Assembly (NCBI GenBank): GCA_016648135.1 | Contig: JADDOH010002107.1 | Coordinates: 115,254 to 179,253, forward strand | Direction of reading: 5' to 3' | Source of the DNA: Agrypnia vestita | Lineage: Eukaryota; Arthropoda; Insecta; Trichoptera; Phryganeidae | Length of the DNA stretch: 64,000 nucleotides | Part shown: positions 22,230-34,059 of the stretch, one piece after another | Layout of the letters: the number at the start of each line of letters is the position of its first letter | How positions within the stretch are numbered: the first letter of the stretch is position 1 | Notes under the pieces: generated by a model | The model's database searches: none | Told to the model about the DNA's origin: nothing | The model's input: only the letters and a program-made list of their open reading frames with translations | Position numbers and translations under genes: made by a program

Positions 22230-22445
22230 AGTACGAAAGTATCAGCATTCGGATCTAAATACAGCGCCGGTCGCGGCGCGTAGAGTAGTCACGTTGACGG
22301 TTTGTAATCACTGCGAAGTAGGCTGCCAGCCGCGACGGCCAGGGTGTCCGGAGCAAAAAATCAAGCGAATAATCGAGCGAAGTTCTTATCAAGTGGCGAA
22401 ATATACCGGAGCGATTAAAGCAGCGAGAATTGAATAGAATGTCAA
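22230..22445. other. GC-richer island with NK2-type site
   Basis: About 200 bp GC-richer than its flanks, with TCAAGTGG (22389-22396), the preferred NK-2 homeodomain core, and clusters of CG dinucleotides. A 72-codon frame begins at ATG 22219, but shows no domain; coding use cannot be excluded. Confidence 0.3.
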
Positions 22446-22859
22446 ATAAGTGTTACCCAGGATAATAAAGAATTTATAAATGAGTGATACATTTACCCAT
22501 ATTGTGAAAATTGCCGATAATCCACTTTATTCTCGGGATAGTAACATAGTTTGATATCTTAATTTAAGAACTATATACTTATTTAAGTATGTACGTGTAA
22601 AGATTCTTCGAGAAATGTGAAGACAACAAGAAGATAATCTGACCAATAAGAATAGACCTAACTGTGTCGAAAAATGCCTCAAGTTTACTGTAAGAAGAAA
22701 TAAAGTGTAATCACTTAATTCAATACGAAAGACAATGATTCAATTCCTGTCGGCGATTCACTTCGAAGTCGGATTATCACATGTCGTAAAACAAAAAATG
22801 TTTTTCCTTTCTTTCCGTAGACTTTTTTATATATCAATAAAAATATCTGATGGTGTCAT

Positions 22860-22960
22860 ATTAATTTCCTCTGGGGCCAGGGGGAGAGCACGTGACTGTA
22901 TTAAGACTTCATTCTCCGCGGCGGATGTTCTCACTGTTTCTCGGTCTTCGTATTCCGTAT
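22860..22960. promoter_or_regulatory. E-box CACGTG in a GC-richer patch
   Basis: CACGTG at 22889-22894 followed by AC, the form bound by CLOCK/CYCLE- or MITF-type bHLH proteins, inside a GC-richer patch. A single hexamer, so weak evidence. Confidence 0.25.
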
Positions 22961-24520
22961 AATATTTTTATTTCTGTTCGTCTCGCCGCAAGTATTTCTC
23001 AGGCTAATATTTAATAAACCTTTCTACTTGCCGAGTTATCGCCCAATCATGGGATAAATGTGCTCATTTTATAGGGGAAATGTAGCGGAGCACATTATTT
23101 ATCATTTTATTTATGTAACATTTCACTATTATATTACTTATGTTCGTGTGGTTTACATAATATACATAATATATTGTAAGGTTAGATGTCGGCCTCCCTC
23201 ATTTGGAAACCATCCGAGAGATTTAGACCGGTTTACTTTGCCGGGAGATATGAAATGTGTGGTTTCAATTTTCACAATCCATACCATACTTTTACAATTT
23301 TAATTTAACTTTTTTTTTCTTTTTTTTTTTAATTCTTTTCTTTTTTGCACTTCAACGGGCCAGGAGGCCTAATTACAGAAGAGAAATTTTGCCGGGTAAC
23401 TTACTCCAAGTTCCCATAATTTTTATGTATAATTAAGTATGACGTGGGATGTAGTATATAAACATTAAATGAATTCATTTATATTATAGACGAAGCAATA
23501 GATTAGTCTTCTTCCTAACGCAAAGGATTGGATATAATAATCATTATAGATAGTACTCTACCTTGCTATTATAGTCATAGTTTTGTAACTGATGGGTCAT
23601 TTGAATTTATTTTTAGACGAAAACCACCAAAAACAAAATGTTTTTTGAGAGGAATATATTCCAATACATGATTTCAACGAGATACCGAGTGGTGTTTAGG
23701 TACATCATAGACAATCGATTAAGTAGGCAGTATTGAAAACTTTAACAATTCTTTTTGGTATAAATCTCGATGTGTTGGTATAGTTCTTTCGACACTCGAA
23801 TTAGTATGTGTACACATACTAAATCGTTTTCTATATATATATTATATCTATATATATACTAAATAAAATTCTTAAATGAAAATAACTCTAATGTTTGCAT
23901 GTTTTATCCTAGATATATTTTTTCATAATATGTACATATTTTCAGGACCGCAGTTTTTTTATTTCGTAATTTTTTTGATTTTTAGGTACCGTACCTCAAA
24001 AAACATATGCCAAATTCGTGATGATATTCAAAAGGTCTACTACTAATACTACTCGAGATATTCAAAAATTTATATATATATATTGTACTGTAATGTCTAT
24101 ATTTCAGCGTTCTCTGAACCGATTCTAGCTGGTCAATAATAGTTCTTCACCATTTTTTATAGAACTCGAGGTACTCAAAAAAAAATTCGACACCGGAAAA
24201 TAAAAATGTATTTGGTCCATATGAAAATTTTGATTTCCGAAAACAACACGCGTAACGTTGTGTTGCCTGCTACTCTAAATTATGTGGCAACATTTGATCT
24301 AAGAAAGTTGAACTAATCTCGTAAACAGATCATTGCTCTTTACCCGAAACGTTTGGAAACCCCTGTTTCATTCTGTTGACATTTCGAGAATGAATAAAGT
24401 TGTACAATTGTCGAGGAAACAATACCTGTCAAAATGGACATTCGCAATCCCGAGGTGATGATAGAGATTGGATTTATATGAAGACGTTTTGGCGACAATA
24501 ATGTTGGAAGACATTTTGAT
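22961..24520. other. AT-rich non-coding stretch, nothing recognised
   Basis: TATATA tract near 23835-23860 and a T-rich run near 23310; no genes. A GAAACGTTT word at 24345 lacks any hammerhead 5' core. Confidence 0.45.
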
Positions 24521-24840
24521 AATCATAAAGCCCCGACACTCACCCGATCCGCAACTATTGTTCGCGGTACATGATATGATGTAATGTGTGCAGGGGGACG
24601 GGGTGGGTCTGTCTCCACCCCGGGTGAGGATTTATTTGTGCTGCGCGCATTTGGAAATTAGTTAATTTATCCGGTGCGAGTTGCGACAGAAGGCCGACGG
24701 TACGTGTCGTGATTTACAAGGGCAGCGGTATGAAAGTTGCTCGCGATTACACTTCCCGGGGTACTGGAAGCGCGGCTTTCTTCCCTCATCTCGGTTGTCA
24801 GTGTTGTATTGACGTGTTAAAGTAAAATTATTTCTGACGC
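24521..24840. other. GC-rich island, candidate regulatory element or untranslated exon
   Basis: One of the GC-richest parts of the window (24540-24790), with GGGGGACGGGGTGGG, CCACCCCGGGTG and TTCCCGGGGTA words. No frame stays open. The sharp rise against the AT-rich flanks and absence of repeat relatives make conserved regulatory DNA plausible. Confidence 0.3.
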
Positions 24841-25370
24841 AAGAATTTAATTTTAAAAAGGATTTTTTTAATTTAATTTTTCATTGAAAATTTAAACGAC
24901 GTTAATAATTTTTTATTATACGTAGTGTTTTAGACCCTCGTCAGAGGGTTAAACATTTTAAAAATATGTATAGATAGTTTATCATTCGTGAACTAGTGTA
25001 TGATCATATCACTTTGTGAAAATTTTTAATAATTATGTAGAAAAAACACTTCAAAGCATTTGTTTCTGATTGTAGAACGTTGCAAAATCATTAAAACAAC
25101 GTTTATCGAATATTACAAATTCATTCGCTTTAATATAAGTCAAATAAAATGATTGACACGTCACTGAAAAGCTCTGGATCAATTTTATTTTTCAATGTGT
25201 CGTATTAATTTATTATTTATTTATATTTTGAACTCACGAGATTTTATATTTTAAGGTTTTGTTTTTTTTGTGTTTGGACGGAATTTGAGTAATTATCATC
25301 TTAAAAAATATATTTTTGAATTTTTTGATGATTTTTGTGAATGCTTTATTATTAAGTTTATAAAAAAAGA
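24841..25370. other. AT-rich non-coding stretch, nothing recognised
   Basis: No gene or repeat recognised. Confidence 0.45.
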
Positions 25371-25371
25371 G

Positions 25372-25470
25372 TAATTTGTTGGTGATCCAGGTCGGTGGTT
25401 TGAGCCCCCCCTTGCAGGACACCATAAAGTTAGTCCTAATTTCATAGAACAAGTTAGCTTACTTTGTATA
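25372..25470 (+). repeat. SINE fragment with B-box-like word
   Basis: TTTGTTGGTGATCC, GGTCGGTGGTTTGAGCCCCC and GCAGGACACCATAAAGTTAGTCCTAATTTCATAG follow the order of the SINE at 28048 with a deletion between the A-box and B-box parts; GGTTTGAGCCC stands where GGTTCGAACCC is in the better copy. Confidence 0.65.
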
Positions 25471-28047
25471 GTATTAAATAGTTGTGTTGATACCTTTATA
25501 ATAATATAACAGGTTGATACCGTAATATTTTTCTCTATTTTACTTATTTTAAATATTTTTCATTCTAAGATATAATCCATTTTATGTTGAGAAAAAAATT
25601 GACAAATTGTACTTTAATTTAATGTGACAATTTATGTTGTGGCAGAGATAAGTCGTCAGTATATTGCGTTTAAAAAAATATTCAATGCACAAAAGTAAAT
25701 TATAACGATATAAATCTAATTATGTGTGCAAGTAACATATTACAATAATTATACTATAATACTAGTAAATATAACGTACTTTTATTATATATTTTGGCTG
25801 CCTGTTAAGGCTGTGTAGAGTAGCGTTACGATCGTTAGTGATGGATATTATCAAATAGAGAATTTTGCTTTTTTGTTTCTAGCGTTATTGACGGATATTG
25901 TTTTTATTTTATTTATTTATTTATTTCAAAAAATCCTTGTTTACAAATAAAGGTACTTAATACTAATATAACAATAAAATATAAGATAAATTACACATTT
26001 TTTTTTGTTAAATTTGTGGATTATGCCACTCTACTAGGCTACGCCTGTCCCAGAGTGGCGTTATAGAACACAATTATAATATTTTTTTGAATTCGTCAGT
26101 AATATTTATTTTCATAAGGTAGTAATTATGTATCTACAAAGTATCAAGTGCAATGTTAGTGAAAGTTGAGTGAGTCATAAGTTGCATAGATAAATATATA
26201 TTTTGATTAATGATTAATACCAATGACATATACGACATATAGATATAATAATGGATTATTAGATTGTTTTAATTTTTATTAAACTGAAGCTAAAAAATAT
26301 AAATATATAAAAAAAATCTAATTCAGAGTATTTTACTTAAAAGTATAAAAAGCATTTTATTTAATAACATTTTTAAAAATCATACTAGTTTTGAAAACAT
26401 TAAAACGTGATGAAAATGAGTTAAGCTATTGGATTCTAGAAAGTTACGGACGGACAATGAAATTAATATTATTGGTGTTTATATTACCTATCGTTAACCA
26501 TAAAATGACAACGACTGACCAGCTTAATAGTTCTGCAAAAAATCCACTCGGGCAGATATCCCTGATTAACACGTAACTTAGGATTTGATACAAATGGTTG
26601 TCTCGGTCCGGGCGGAGCTGGATTTTCTGCTACTTTAAAATGTAGTTACGATGTAATTGAAATTAATTTTGCAAAATCAAATTTACCCTTACAATATTCC
26701 GCTAGTACGGCCGGGAAATGTGAAATATCATTCATCCACGTCCTTTGGATAGGTACATTTTGAATATGTACGCAGCTTCCTCAGACACAGTTATATGGAA
26801 GATTTATTTTTCAGACAGACCTGCATTTATCTTAATAAATATATTCGCCATAAGTTATGATTTAAATAATCATTAGTTGAATTTATTTAGGTATAATTAA
26901 ATATTAAAGAAGTATTTTTACAAATATTTAAGAATAACTTGTGTTTTATATTACATTAGGTATATTTTATACACAATTAATTCCAGTTTTATCAAAAGTC
27001 AATTTTATCCTTTGGAGAATTGAACGGCCGACTCACGACACCCCAGAACATCAATCCACGCACTCTTATATAGCTCGTGCGGTAATTTAATATTAAATTT
27101 AACTATACTCGATACTCGAAAAGCTGATCTAAGTTGTCGATTTTCGAAGTAATATTTTTTGTCCTAAATAATTAATGTACGCAAAAATCCTGTCTGGAAA
27201 AATCAGTGCCCAGTAGCATCGTGCCCACAAAATTCGTGTCTGGGAAAATCCTGCCGGGAAAACGCCGAACCCTTACTTATTCACTAATACTGTTTAAAGT
27301 TTTCCGCTCTCAGCTTACCAAACTTTTTTAAAAACCCTAAATTCTCTTTGGTGCAATAATAAAACATAATCGCAATTTAATATGTCACCTGGCGAAAAGG
27401 AATGAAAATAAACTGCCTATTTATTGTTTTCAACATTTTATTATTCATACGTTTTTTAAGTTTGTATGGCTGAAGTTCCAAAGAACACTAAAACGGGCTA
27501 TTAAAAGCTTTTATTATATATTTTTCACGCTACCTTGTAGGTTTACACTGGGGTAAAATTTAACGCGTTATATATTAATTTATTATTCTCCAACGTGTGT
27601 GTAAGTCACTCAAGTTTCCCCACGCCTTCGCAACTCATTCGCCTTTGTCAAACAAAAAAAGACAGAGTACCTACAGACCATAGCATTTTGGAACAATCTT
27701 TTCGATCTTATTTTTTATTAATAAAAATACCGTTATTTTGCTATCTTTAAATCAGCAAACCATATTTCGGAATCACACTATGTTGTTTTACTGCGGGCTG
27801 CTGGTTGAAAAGCTGCAAACTTATTTGCCCACGAAACGAAAGGTCAATCTGGGGTTAAGGCAGACACGTTAACTTTGATTTTGTAACGTATATAGTGGAG
27901 ACTGTTTAAAAGGAAGAAAAATTGTCGCACCTGGAGACGAAGGAGATACAATATTTTATATTTTATATACCAAATTGATTATTTAATATTTTAATGCATT
28001 TAAAAGATTTTGTTTGTATCGTGTAACAGATGTAAATACATAGCTTG
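25471..28047. other. AT-rich non-coding stretch, nothing recognised
   Basis: Includes a (TTTA)n tract at 25905-25925 followed by a segment with GCCACTCTACTAGGCTACGCCTG (26025-26060) that could be a LINE 3' end in minus orientation; no domain is readable. Patches at 26590-26780 and 27000-27060 are mildly GC-richer. Confidence 0.4.
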
Positions 28048-28232
28048 GAGTAGCTTGTTGGTAAAGTGGCCATGACGCTCGCCTAGTGATCTGGTGGTCG
28101 GCGGTTCGAACCCCTTTCCAGGACATCAGAAAGTTCCTCCTGTTTTCATAGCACAGACTTTTGGCTTGTTGAGAATAGTAAGAATATTGCGATAGGAATT
28201 CCGTGTTCGCATCTCTATTTTTATTAAAAAAA
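28048..28232 (+). repeat. tRNA-derived SINE, complete head and tail
   Basis: The head has an A-box-like TTGGTAAAGTGG (28058-28069) and a perfect B box GGTTCGAACCC (28103-28113), about 34 bp between them, as in a tRNA-type polymerase III promoter. The body runs through CAGGACATCAGAAAGTTCC to the tail with GAATATTG, TTCCGTGTTCGCATCTC and an A-run. Other copies in the window: 30317-30520 (minus), 11638-11735 and 28915-28975 (tails), 25372-25470 (fragment). It would depend on a LINE for movement; no partner sharing its tail is visible. Confidence 0.85.
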
Positions 28233-28914
28233 TACTCCTCCCATACATTCGAGCTATTAGGTCATATATTATGATGAGTATAATAAAATATTTAAAATGT
28301 AATAGCATAACTGTAATTTATTTTATAAAATCATTGTTAGTATATACCCAATATGCTAATAAGTAAATAAGAATATGTTTGTCATAGTATTTCGTTTTTG
28401 TTAAGCATAAAGTCTAACCTTATTTAATTAATTCTAATACATTATTTATTTTGTCATCCAAAATTATAGGACGACACAGAAAAGGCAATGATAATTTTAC
28501 AGACTGATTTTTTACACATTTATATAAAAAGACGATAGTAATATTAAAGAGGAAAAGTGGAAGTAAACAATAATAATTAATAAAAGGTATGTATATTATA
28601 CACATTGTCAGGGAAGGTGACGAGTTTTCAGTATCGGCCTCACTCTTCATATTGATCTATGTCTACCTATATAATCGAAGGTCGCTATTGTCTATGTATA
28701 AAATTTCAATACCGTTATCTTTATTAAAAGCCTGCCATTTACAATTACAATTTTTAAATGTCATTTACAAATTCAGAAAAATTATTTTTGTCGATGCGTA
28801 TTTAATGTTGTTTTATTAGAATAATGAAATTACGTGCCATTATATGAATATAAAATTCTAAACAGTCTTTACATTTAACTTAGTTTGGTCAACCGTCTTT
28901 GTTAAGACTTGTGA
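28233..28914. other. AT-rich non-coding stretch, nothing recognised
   Basis: No gene, RNA or repeat ends. Confidence 0.45.
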
Positions 28915-28975
28915 CGATTTTTTTTAAATTTTTAAAAATAAAGATGCGTACACGGAATACGTGTCAAATCAATCC
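28915..28975 (-). repeat. SINE tail, minus orientation
   Basis: AAAGATGCGTACACGGAATACGTGTCAAATCAAT is the reverse complement of the SINE tail seen at 11680 and 28200. Head absent. Confidence 0.7.
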
Positions 28976-28985
28976 TTATTACAAT

Positions 28986-29142
28986 AATTTCGTCCGTCCG
29001 TCCCTCTGTCGTAACTTCATGTAACGTCCGTGACGTCTTTCTAGTATTTTTTTTCTTTTTTTTATATAAATAAATTAATTCTTGTTCCTGAGGAATCGAC
29101 ATGTAAAAGTACCGTCATTTTTGACATGTTACAGCTAGTATT
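28986..29142. repeat. dispersed repeat, internally deleted copy
   Basis: CGTCCGTCCGTCCCTCTGTCGTAACTTC at the start and GACATGTAAAAGTACCGTCATTTTTGA...CAGCTAGTA at the end match the repeat at 4622-4844 and 48527-48914; the CCCCGGG middle is missing. It abuts the SINE tail directly. Confidence 0.7.
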
Positions 29143-29409
29143 TTTATTATTTTCTAATAGGACTAAATTGATGTCCCGGACTATTATTATGGTTAAAATA
29201 AAACTAAGCCTTAGTTTAATGTTCTCCCGGGACGAGGCCTCTAAAACAAACAAGCACGTCGTACAGATGTAACATTTTTTATACAAGCTAAATAATTTCG
29301 CATTAGAAAAAGGTTCGGCAACATTCTGAAACACATCCGTCAGCGTTTCAACGGGCAGTGATTTAATGCACGAAAAACACTTTAATTCATGATTCAAGCG
29401 ATTCATATT
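29143..29409. other. non-coding stretch with an unlikely 114-codon frame
   Basis: A minus-strand frame (29062-29406) runs through the end of the dispersed repeat, so it is probably accidental. No domain recognised. Confidence 0.35.
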
Positions 29410-29925
29410 CTATTCACATTACGCGGACGGGATCACCTTTCGGCCGGCCGCGGCTCCACAAAAAACACGGGATAAAGTTTTCCCGTGTTTTGCAAGAACG
29501 TGATGAAATTTTGATTTAGTGTTCCCATTCCCGGCCCCCCACGGCCCGCGGAGCGCTTTGCTCGCCCCTCCTGTTTAAGGAGGAAACTTGGATGATTCGC
29601 TATGCGGTGTTGTATCGTTTTTATGGCCTCATCGTGAAATATGCGCCCGGCGATTATTTTTCCCGCGCCTGCCGTAATAAAATTTGAGAAAACTGGCTAG
29701 GCGCGGCCGAATTAATGGCCGGCGTTGCCTCGCTTTATACTTTCCTTCTTATCATATTTCTGCGCGGGATATCGCTCTTTGTCGGGCCCTTTTACCAAGT
29801 CGCTGGTAATCTTTGAGATTTACGCAATTATTGCTGGACCACCAATTGGAAAACGTATCGTTTTAATGCACGCTGACGTCTCAATTTTGATGCAACTAAG
29901 AATTCAACATTGACTGCACAATGTC
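29410..29925. other. longest GC-rich island of the window, candidate regulatory block
   Basis: About 500 bp of high GC with GGCCGGCCGCGG, CCCACGGCCCGCGGAGCGC and GGCGCGGCCGAATTAATGGCC, the last a homeodomain core in a near palindrome, plus TTTTATGGCC. ACACGGGATAAAGTTTTCCCGTGT (about 29465-29490) is an imperfect inverted repeat. No frame stays open beyond 62 codons. The length and sharp borders suggest conserved non-coding DNA of a developmental locus; that is inference. Confidence 0.35.
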
Positions 29926-29929
29926 TGGT

Positions 29930-30240
29930 CAGTTTTTTAGACATCGCTTGCAGAGAAGACGCTTGTGGTTACTGGAAGGTCAAAGAGAAAAAAGCCCGTC
30001 TTCAACTCTATGGACAGACCAGATCAAAGTAACAACGGTACTAGTTATTCCGTTAGAACAGCTATCCAAACTGCGGCCGCAGAAAAAAGACTAACAAAAT
30101 TGTCAAAACATTAAGCGGAGGTAACAAAATAGGAATGAAAAGATTGAGAGTGACTGCAGAACATAACGAACGTAAATGGTGCTTTTAACGCAGTAATTGC
30201 TAATAGAACTTTACAGAAGAGGGGTCAACTTTGGTGTAAA
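29930..30240 (+). pseudogene. LINE 3' coding tail, plus strand
   Basis: Frames encode WLLEGQRE...STLWTDQIK and then, one frame over, a stretch ending SVRTAIQTAAAEKRLTKLSK. This matches the RGRPxTxWTDQI...A...A.DR..W tail of endonuclease/RT LINEs. A frameshift follows the TDQIK segment; no RT core upstream. Dead 5'-truncated copy. Confidence 0.6.
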
Positions 30241-30316
30241 TAATAAAAACGAAAATAGCCTTATTGCTATATTTCCTTTCCAACATGAATTCAATTAATA
30301 AATAAGACTGAATTCT

Positions 30317-30520
30317 TTTTTTAATTATTTTTTTTAAATAGAGATGCGACCACGGAATGCGTGTCGCATCAATATTTTATTACTACTCTCAAACTAAGCC
30401 AAAAGCTTGTGCTATAAAAATAGACCAACTTGCTAGTGTCCTGGAATGGGGCTGAACCAATGAACCAACGATCATCAGATCACTAGGCGAGCGTCATGAC
30501 GACTACACCAACAAGCTATT
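30317..30520 (-). repeat. tRNA-derived SINE, minus orientation
   Basis: Reverse complement gives AGCTTGTTGGTGTAGTCGTCATGACGCTCGCCTAGTGATCTGATGATC, a duplicated GGTTCA word in place of the B box, GGACACTAGCAAG, and the GTATTCCGTG-type tail; matches the SINE at 28048 along its whole length with a small local duplication. Confidence 0.8.
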
Positions 30521-31985
30521 CATTCAAAGGTAATATTACCATAGCGATCACGACTGAGATAGCGCACCTAGATGAGCCCGCGAAAAATCTGGTGGGGGGA
30601 GGGGTTGTGAGCAGCTGAACGCACTCAGTACCAGCAGTATCCAAACATTAGCAATATGTAGCCATAGTAGAATGGATAGATGGGCCGTGGGACCTAACTT
30701 TCACTTCTTCACTTTCTTTCCGGCAGCCAGCTCTTACAACTGCGTTTACTCTCAACTCCGCTTCCACCGCGTGATTTCAAACATTACATTGTTACCGACC
30801 TTTGGTATCTTAGCTTCAATAAATGAAGTGTAAATATTACGTACATGTTTCTGTTTACATTACCATTGTGTCCTTATTGCCTACCTATGCCCGCCCACAA
30901 ATAACCAAACTTCGTGACGAACGCGAACACAAATATAAATCTGACTTTCAAGGCAGCCTCAACCACATAAACTAATCCTTCTGATATAAAGAATTCTTAC
31001 CTCTCACTGAGATAAAAATTCTTTATCTAAAATCTAAACATAACTGTAAGTTCTATTCTCCTGTCTACTCTTGTGGGGAAACTATGTGATGATTAGTTAG
31101 TTAATAAAAACACAGGTTAGATCGGATCCGATAAAAACGATAGATACACATTTGTGTTTTGTTTATTAAACGATATCATTTGTAGTGGGTTTTGGGAGAT
31201 AGTAGTGAGAAGAAATAGTGTAATAATGCCTTATAACTCTTGCAGTCATTAGGTGCTATTTAAAATAAAATAAAATACAAGCTCTGATAATTTACTAAAT
31301 CTATTAAAATAATGTATACGTGTAATAATTGTAAGGCCGGCGTGAGTTAAGGGAAATAGCCAGAGCAATTTGAAATTACTAACTTTTACCCATATTCCAC
31401 TGAATATGTAATAAAAAACTTTGCGATGCGTTTACATTTATTGAAGTTATTTTTTTATTTTAATTTAAAATCTATGTAAAATTCCTTTATGTACCCACGT
31501 CGTATATATTTGTAATTGAATAATTGTATACTTATCATTACCCTTTAAAAGTTAAATAACTAAAGCTCTCTCTATATTCACTTTGCTAATTTTAAACAAT
31601 ATCTTAATAATTTTGTAATAATGTTATTTAATTTATAATATTTGAATAACTTTCTGGGTAGATGTTTTAATAAGTTATTCATATAAAATAACTTTACCTA
31701 CATTGAATACACTCATATATATACTTACAAATTTACTTGATTTGTAAGTATACATACCTAATTAAATAAATTTTATTTTAATTTAATTAGGTACATGTAC
31801 CCCACATTTCTCTATTGAAATACTTTTTTGAAGTGAAGAATCTCTTTTGCAATCGAAACATTAGTGTGAAGCCCTGTTGGAGAGAAATAAAATGCTGTCA
31901 TTTCCATGGACCTGAGTCGAGATAGAGCTATGCCAATACGCTATAGATTATCTGGTTTGACCATGTTACCAAATAGAGGTAAGAA
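30521..31985. other. non-coding stretch with small hairpin
   Basis: No gene. 31721-31753 forms a hairpin TATACTTACAAAT / ATTTGTAAGTATA with a 7-base loop, and the following CCTAATTAAATAA...TTTAATTAGG is another inverted pair. A GGTGGGGGGAGGGG run sits at about 30590. Confidence 0.45.
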
Positions 31986-31989
31986 ATCG

Positions 31990-32225
31990 TCAAAGGAATA
32001 AATCGAGAGAACTAAAAATAACTAGGTATGAAACTAAGGAAAGCTGCATATCTCGGACACATTCTCCCGATGAAAAAAGGTGATCTCTTGGGGGAAGATA
32101 GAAAGCAACAGAAGTGTAGATAGAATAGATAGAACAACATTTAACACAGACTATCACCACATTGACATTTTCAACGCAACAATAAGAAACATAAAACAAA
32201 CAATATCTAGACTACCGCACCCAAA
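31990..32225 (+). pseudogene. LINE 3' coding tail, second family, plus strand
   Basis: LRKAAYLGHIL matches the L.KxxYLGHI(L/M)RN segment that follows RT in some endonuclease/RT LINEs, and a later FNATIRN-like stretch matches their C-terminal AxxKxxIAxMIANxR pattern. Several stops in between. Weak but directional. Confidence 0.45.
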
Positions 32226-32823
32226 CTAATTTGTACATTATATCTTCCCTTCTACTCCCGTCCCACATTCCCCTCCATTCGCTATTAATGTATGTTAAAT
32301 TAAATTTTTAAATTCAGTGGAAAATTTTTAAGATTGTTTTGCTGTTAACTTTTCCCAAAACAAAATAAATAAATAAACATAAATACACACACTCACACAA
32401 ACTCACTATTGGACATGTTTTTTCTTATTTTTTATCGATTGTATATATGTGTTTTCTTGTAATTGGCCCAAAACTCTGTACATCAATTATTGTTTTTTTC
32501 AAGATTGATTAATTATATGGCTGTAAGAAAACCAATAAATGAAAATAAAATAAAATAGAAATAAATTGTTTTGGCTGCGTAACCTCAGAAAATGGTTCAA
32601 TGTTAAAAATACCGGTGACATTACATGTACTTGTTGTACGGGATAAATCAGCATACTGTAACTCGATCTTCTACCTATGATAAAAGATAACACACGAAGA
32701 AGAAGAAAAATATTATCTTTTTAATAGTCATTTTACTTATTGATATTCAGATGCTGCATTACAAATAATTTTTGGTATGATGCAAATGGAGATGTTTGTA
32801 GTCATAGACAAAATTCTGTCATG
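32226..32823. other. AT-rich non-coding stretch, nothing recognised
   Basis: No gene or repeat recognised. Confidence 0.4.
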
Positions 32824-33409
32824 TGTCGTGGCTGCGGGAGGAATTATTGAAAACGCTGGAATTTAATAACGGATTTATTAATTATTAACTAATTATTTGA
32901 TGTACAAAGTCACTTAACACTATTAAATTTAACGCTTTTCTTTAAATTACACTTTATTATCGCTTTAAAACTTTATTCAATATTCCCTAGAACATGCAAT
33001 TTTTCTAAAACATCTAATTTCCGCATGTATTATTCGCTTCGGTTTATTTCGCTACGTAAGAACTTTTCCAGATTATTCGCTGTCGAATTATCGTACGGTT
33101 GGCCGCCCTAGCCTCCGCAGCCCGCGCTGCCTTCGCTTCAGTTTCGCTGTCAAGCGCACTAAAATAATAACAACCTTACTTCCGCGCGTGTCTTATTTAT
33201 ATCTGGTCATGCTGGTATCGAACTTTCTGGGCGTTCCCAGTATTTAGGAGACGATTCTCGTGGCTTCTAGATTCTTGTAGAATGTTTCAGATGCTTCCCG
33301 AAAGCTGTAGAAAATTGTAGACCGTTCCCGATTCTTCGATAGTGTTGTGACCATTTCAAACAACTGTCACTTGGCATATGAGTGCGTGATTATTTTTAGC
33401 CTCGTTACA
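32824..33409. repeat. LTR-like repeat (solo) carrying HSE ladder
   Basis: Begins TGTCGTGGCTGCGGGAGG and ends CTCGTTACA, giving TG...CA termini. The start (CTGCGGGAGG...TGAAAAC.CTGGAA) and end (CGTTACA) recur at 44001-44667 at a similar distance. No matching target duplication seen, so solo LTR is inference; a MITE-like repeat is the alternative. GC-rich middle at 33110-33190. Confidence 0.5.
33265..33337. promoter_or_regulatory. 15-step HSE pentamer ladder
   Basis: In strict 5-bp register: TTC 33265, GAT 33270, TTG 33275, GAA 33280, TTT 33285, GAT 33290, TTC 33295, GAA 33300, CTG 33305, GAA 33310, TTG 33315, GAC 33320, TTC 33325, GAT 33330, TTC 33335. The G of GAA and first T of TTC, the bases heat shock factor needs most, are kept in 14 of 15 steps. 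A shorter four-step run GAATG-TTCCG-GAGGA-TTCTA lies at about 33685-33705. Confidence 0.6.
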
Positions 33410-34055
33410 ATACTTTCAATAGATTTTTTCGATATTTGAAATATATATTTATTAATACAAAAGTGCATGATGCATTTATTTTAAATACCTAAATTAATAA
33501 TAAATTAATTAATAAATTCTTACTGGCACTCTTAAGTATAGTAATAACCTTTATTAAAAAAAATTTTCATGTCATATTGTGTATAAATAATCTTAAATAT
33601 TTTTTTTAGCCACTAAGTTGTTTTGTGCTACAATTTTTTGTGTAATGCGTGAAATTATTATTATTAAATGAAGGGTTCTCCACTACACTCTTCGAATGTT
33701 CCGGAGGATTCTAATACCTGTACATTCTACCACTTAATTACAGTTAACGCTAAGTAACACTTTAAAATATTTTTACACATTTTTCATATCCTTATTATCC
33801 CATATATCCCATGTTCTTTTATGTCTAGAACATAAAATAATATCAAAAAGTATCCCTAGAAGATTGCTCGCGTCACAAGAGGATGTCTTCCTGACATTGA
33901 TTTGTCGCTGTCAATTTTGAAAGTGTCTCTTTTACGACAATTCATTTGATTTAACACAAAGCGAGTCACGCTATCTGGCATCTTTATTTTTCTCGCCAAA
34001 CATAGTCCTGGCCATAACACCGAGAGAAAAATACATATAAAAGTGGGTCCTATCT
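33410..34055. other. non-coding stretch, nothing recognised apart from a short HSE run
   Basis: See the HSE ladder entry for 33685-33705. Mildly GC-richer from 33840. Confidence 0.4.
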
Positions 34056-34059
34056 ACAA

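Noticed and set aside
24300..24400. GAAACGTTT word as a further hammerhead
   Set aside because: No CTGANGA-like core or stem II hairpin upstream within 60 bases.
28058..28113. Functional tRNA gene
   Set aside because: A and B boxes are present, but the cloverleaf stems do not close and the tail is that of a SINE.
29062..29406. 114-codon minus-strand open frame
   Set aside because: Overlaps the end of a dispersed repeat and has no recognisable domain.
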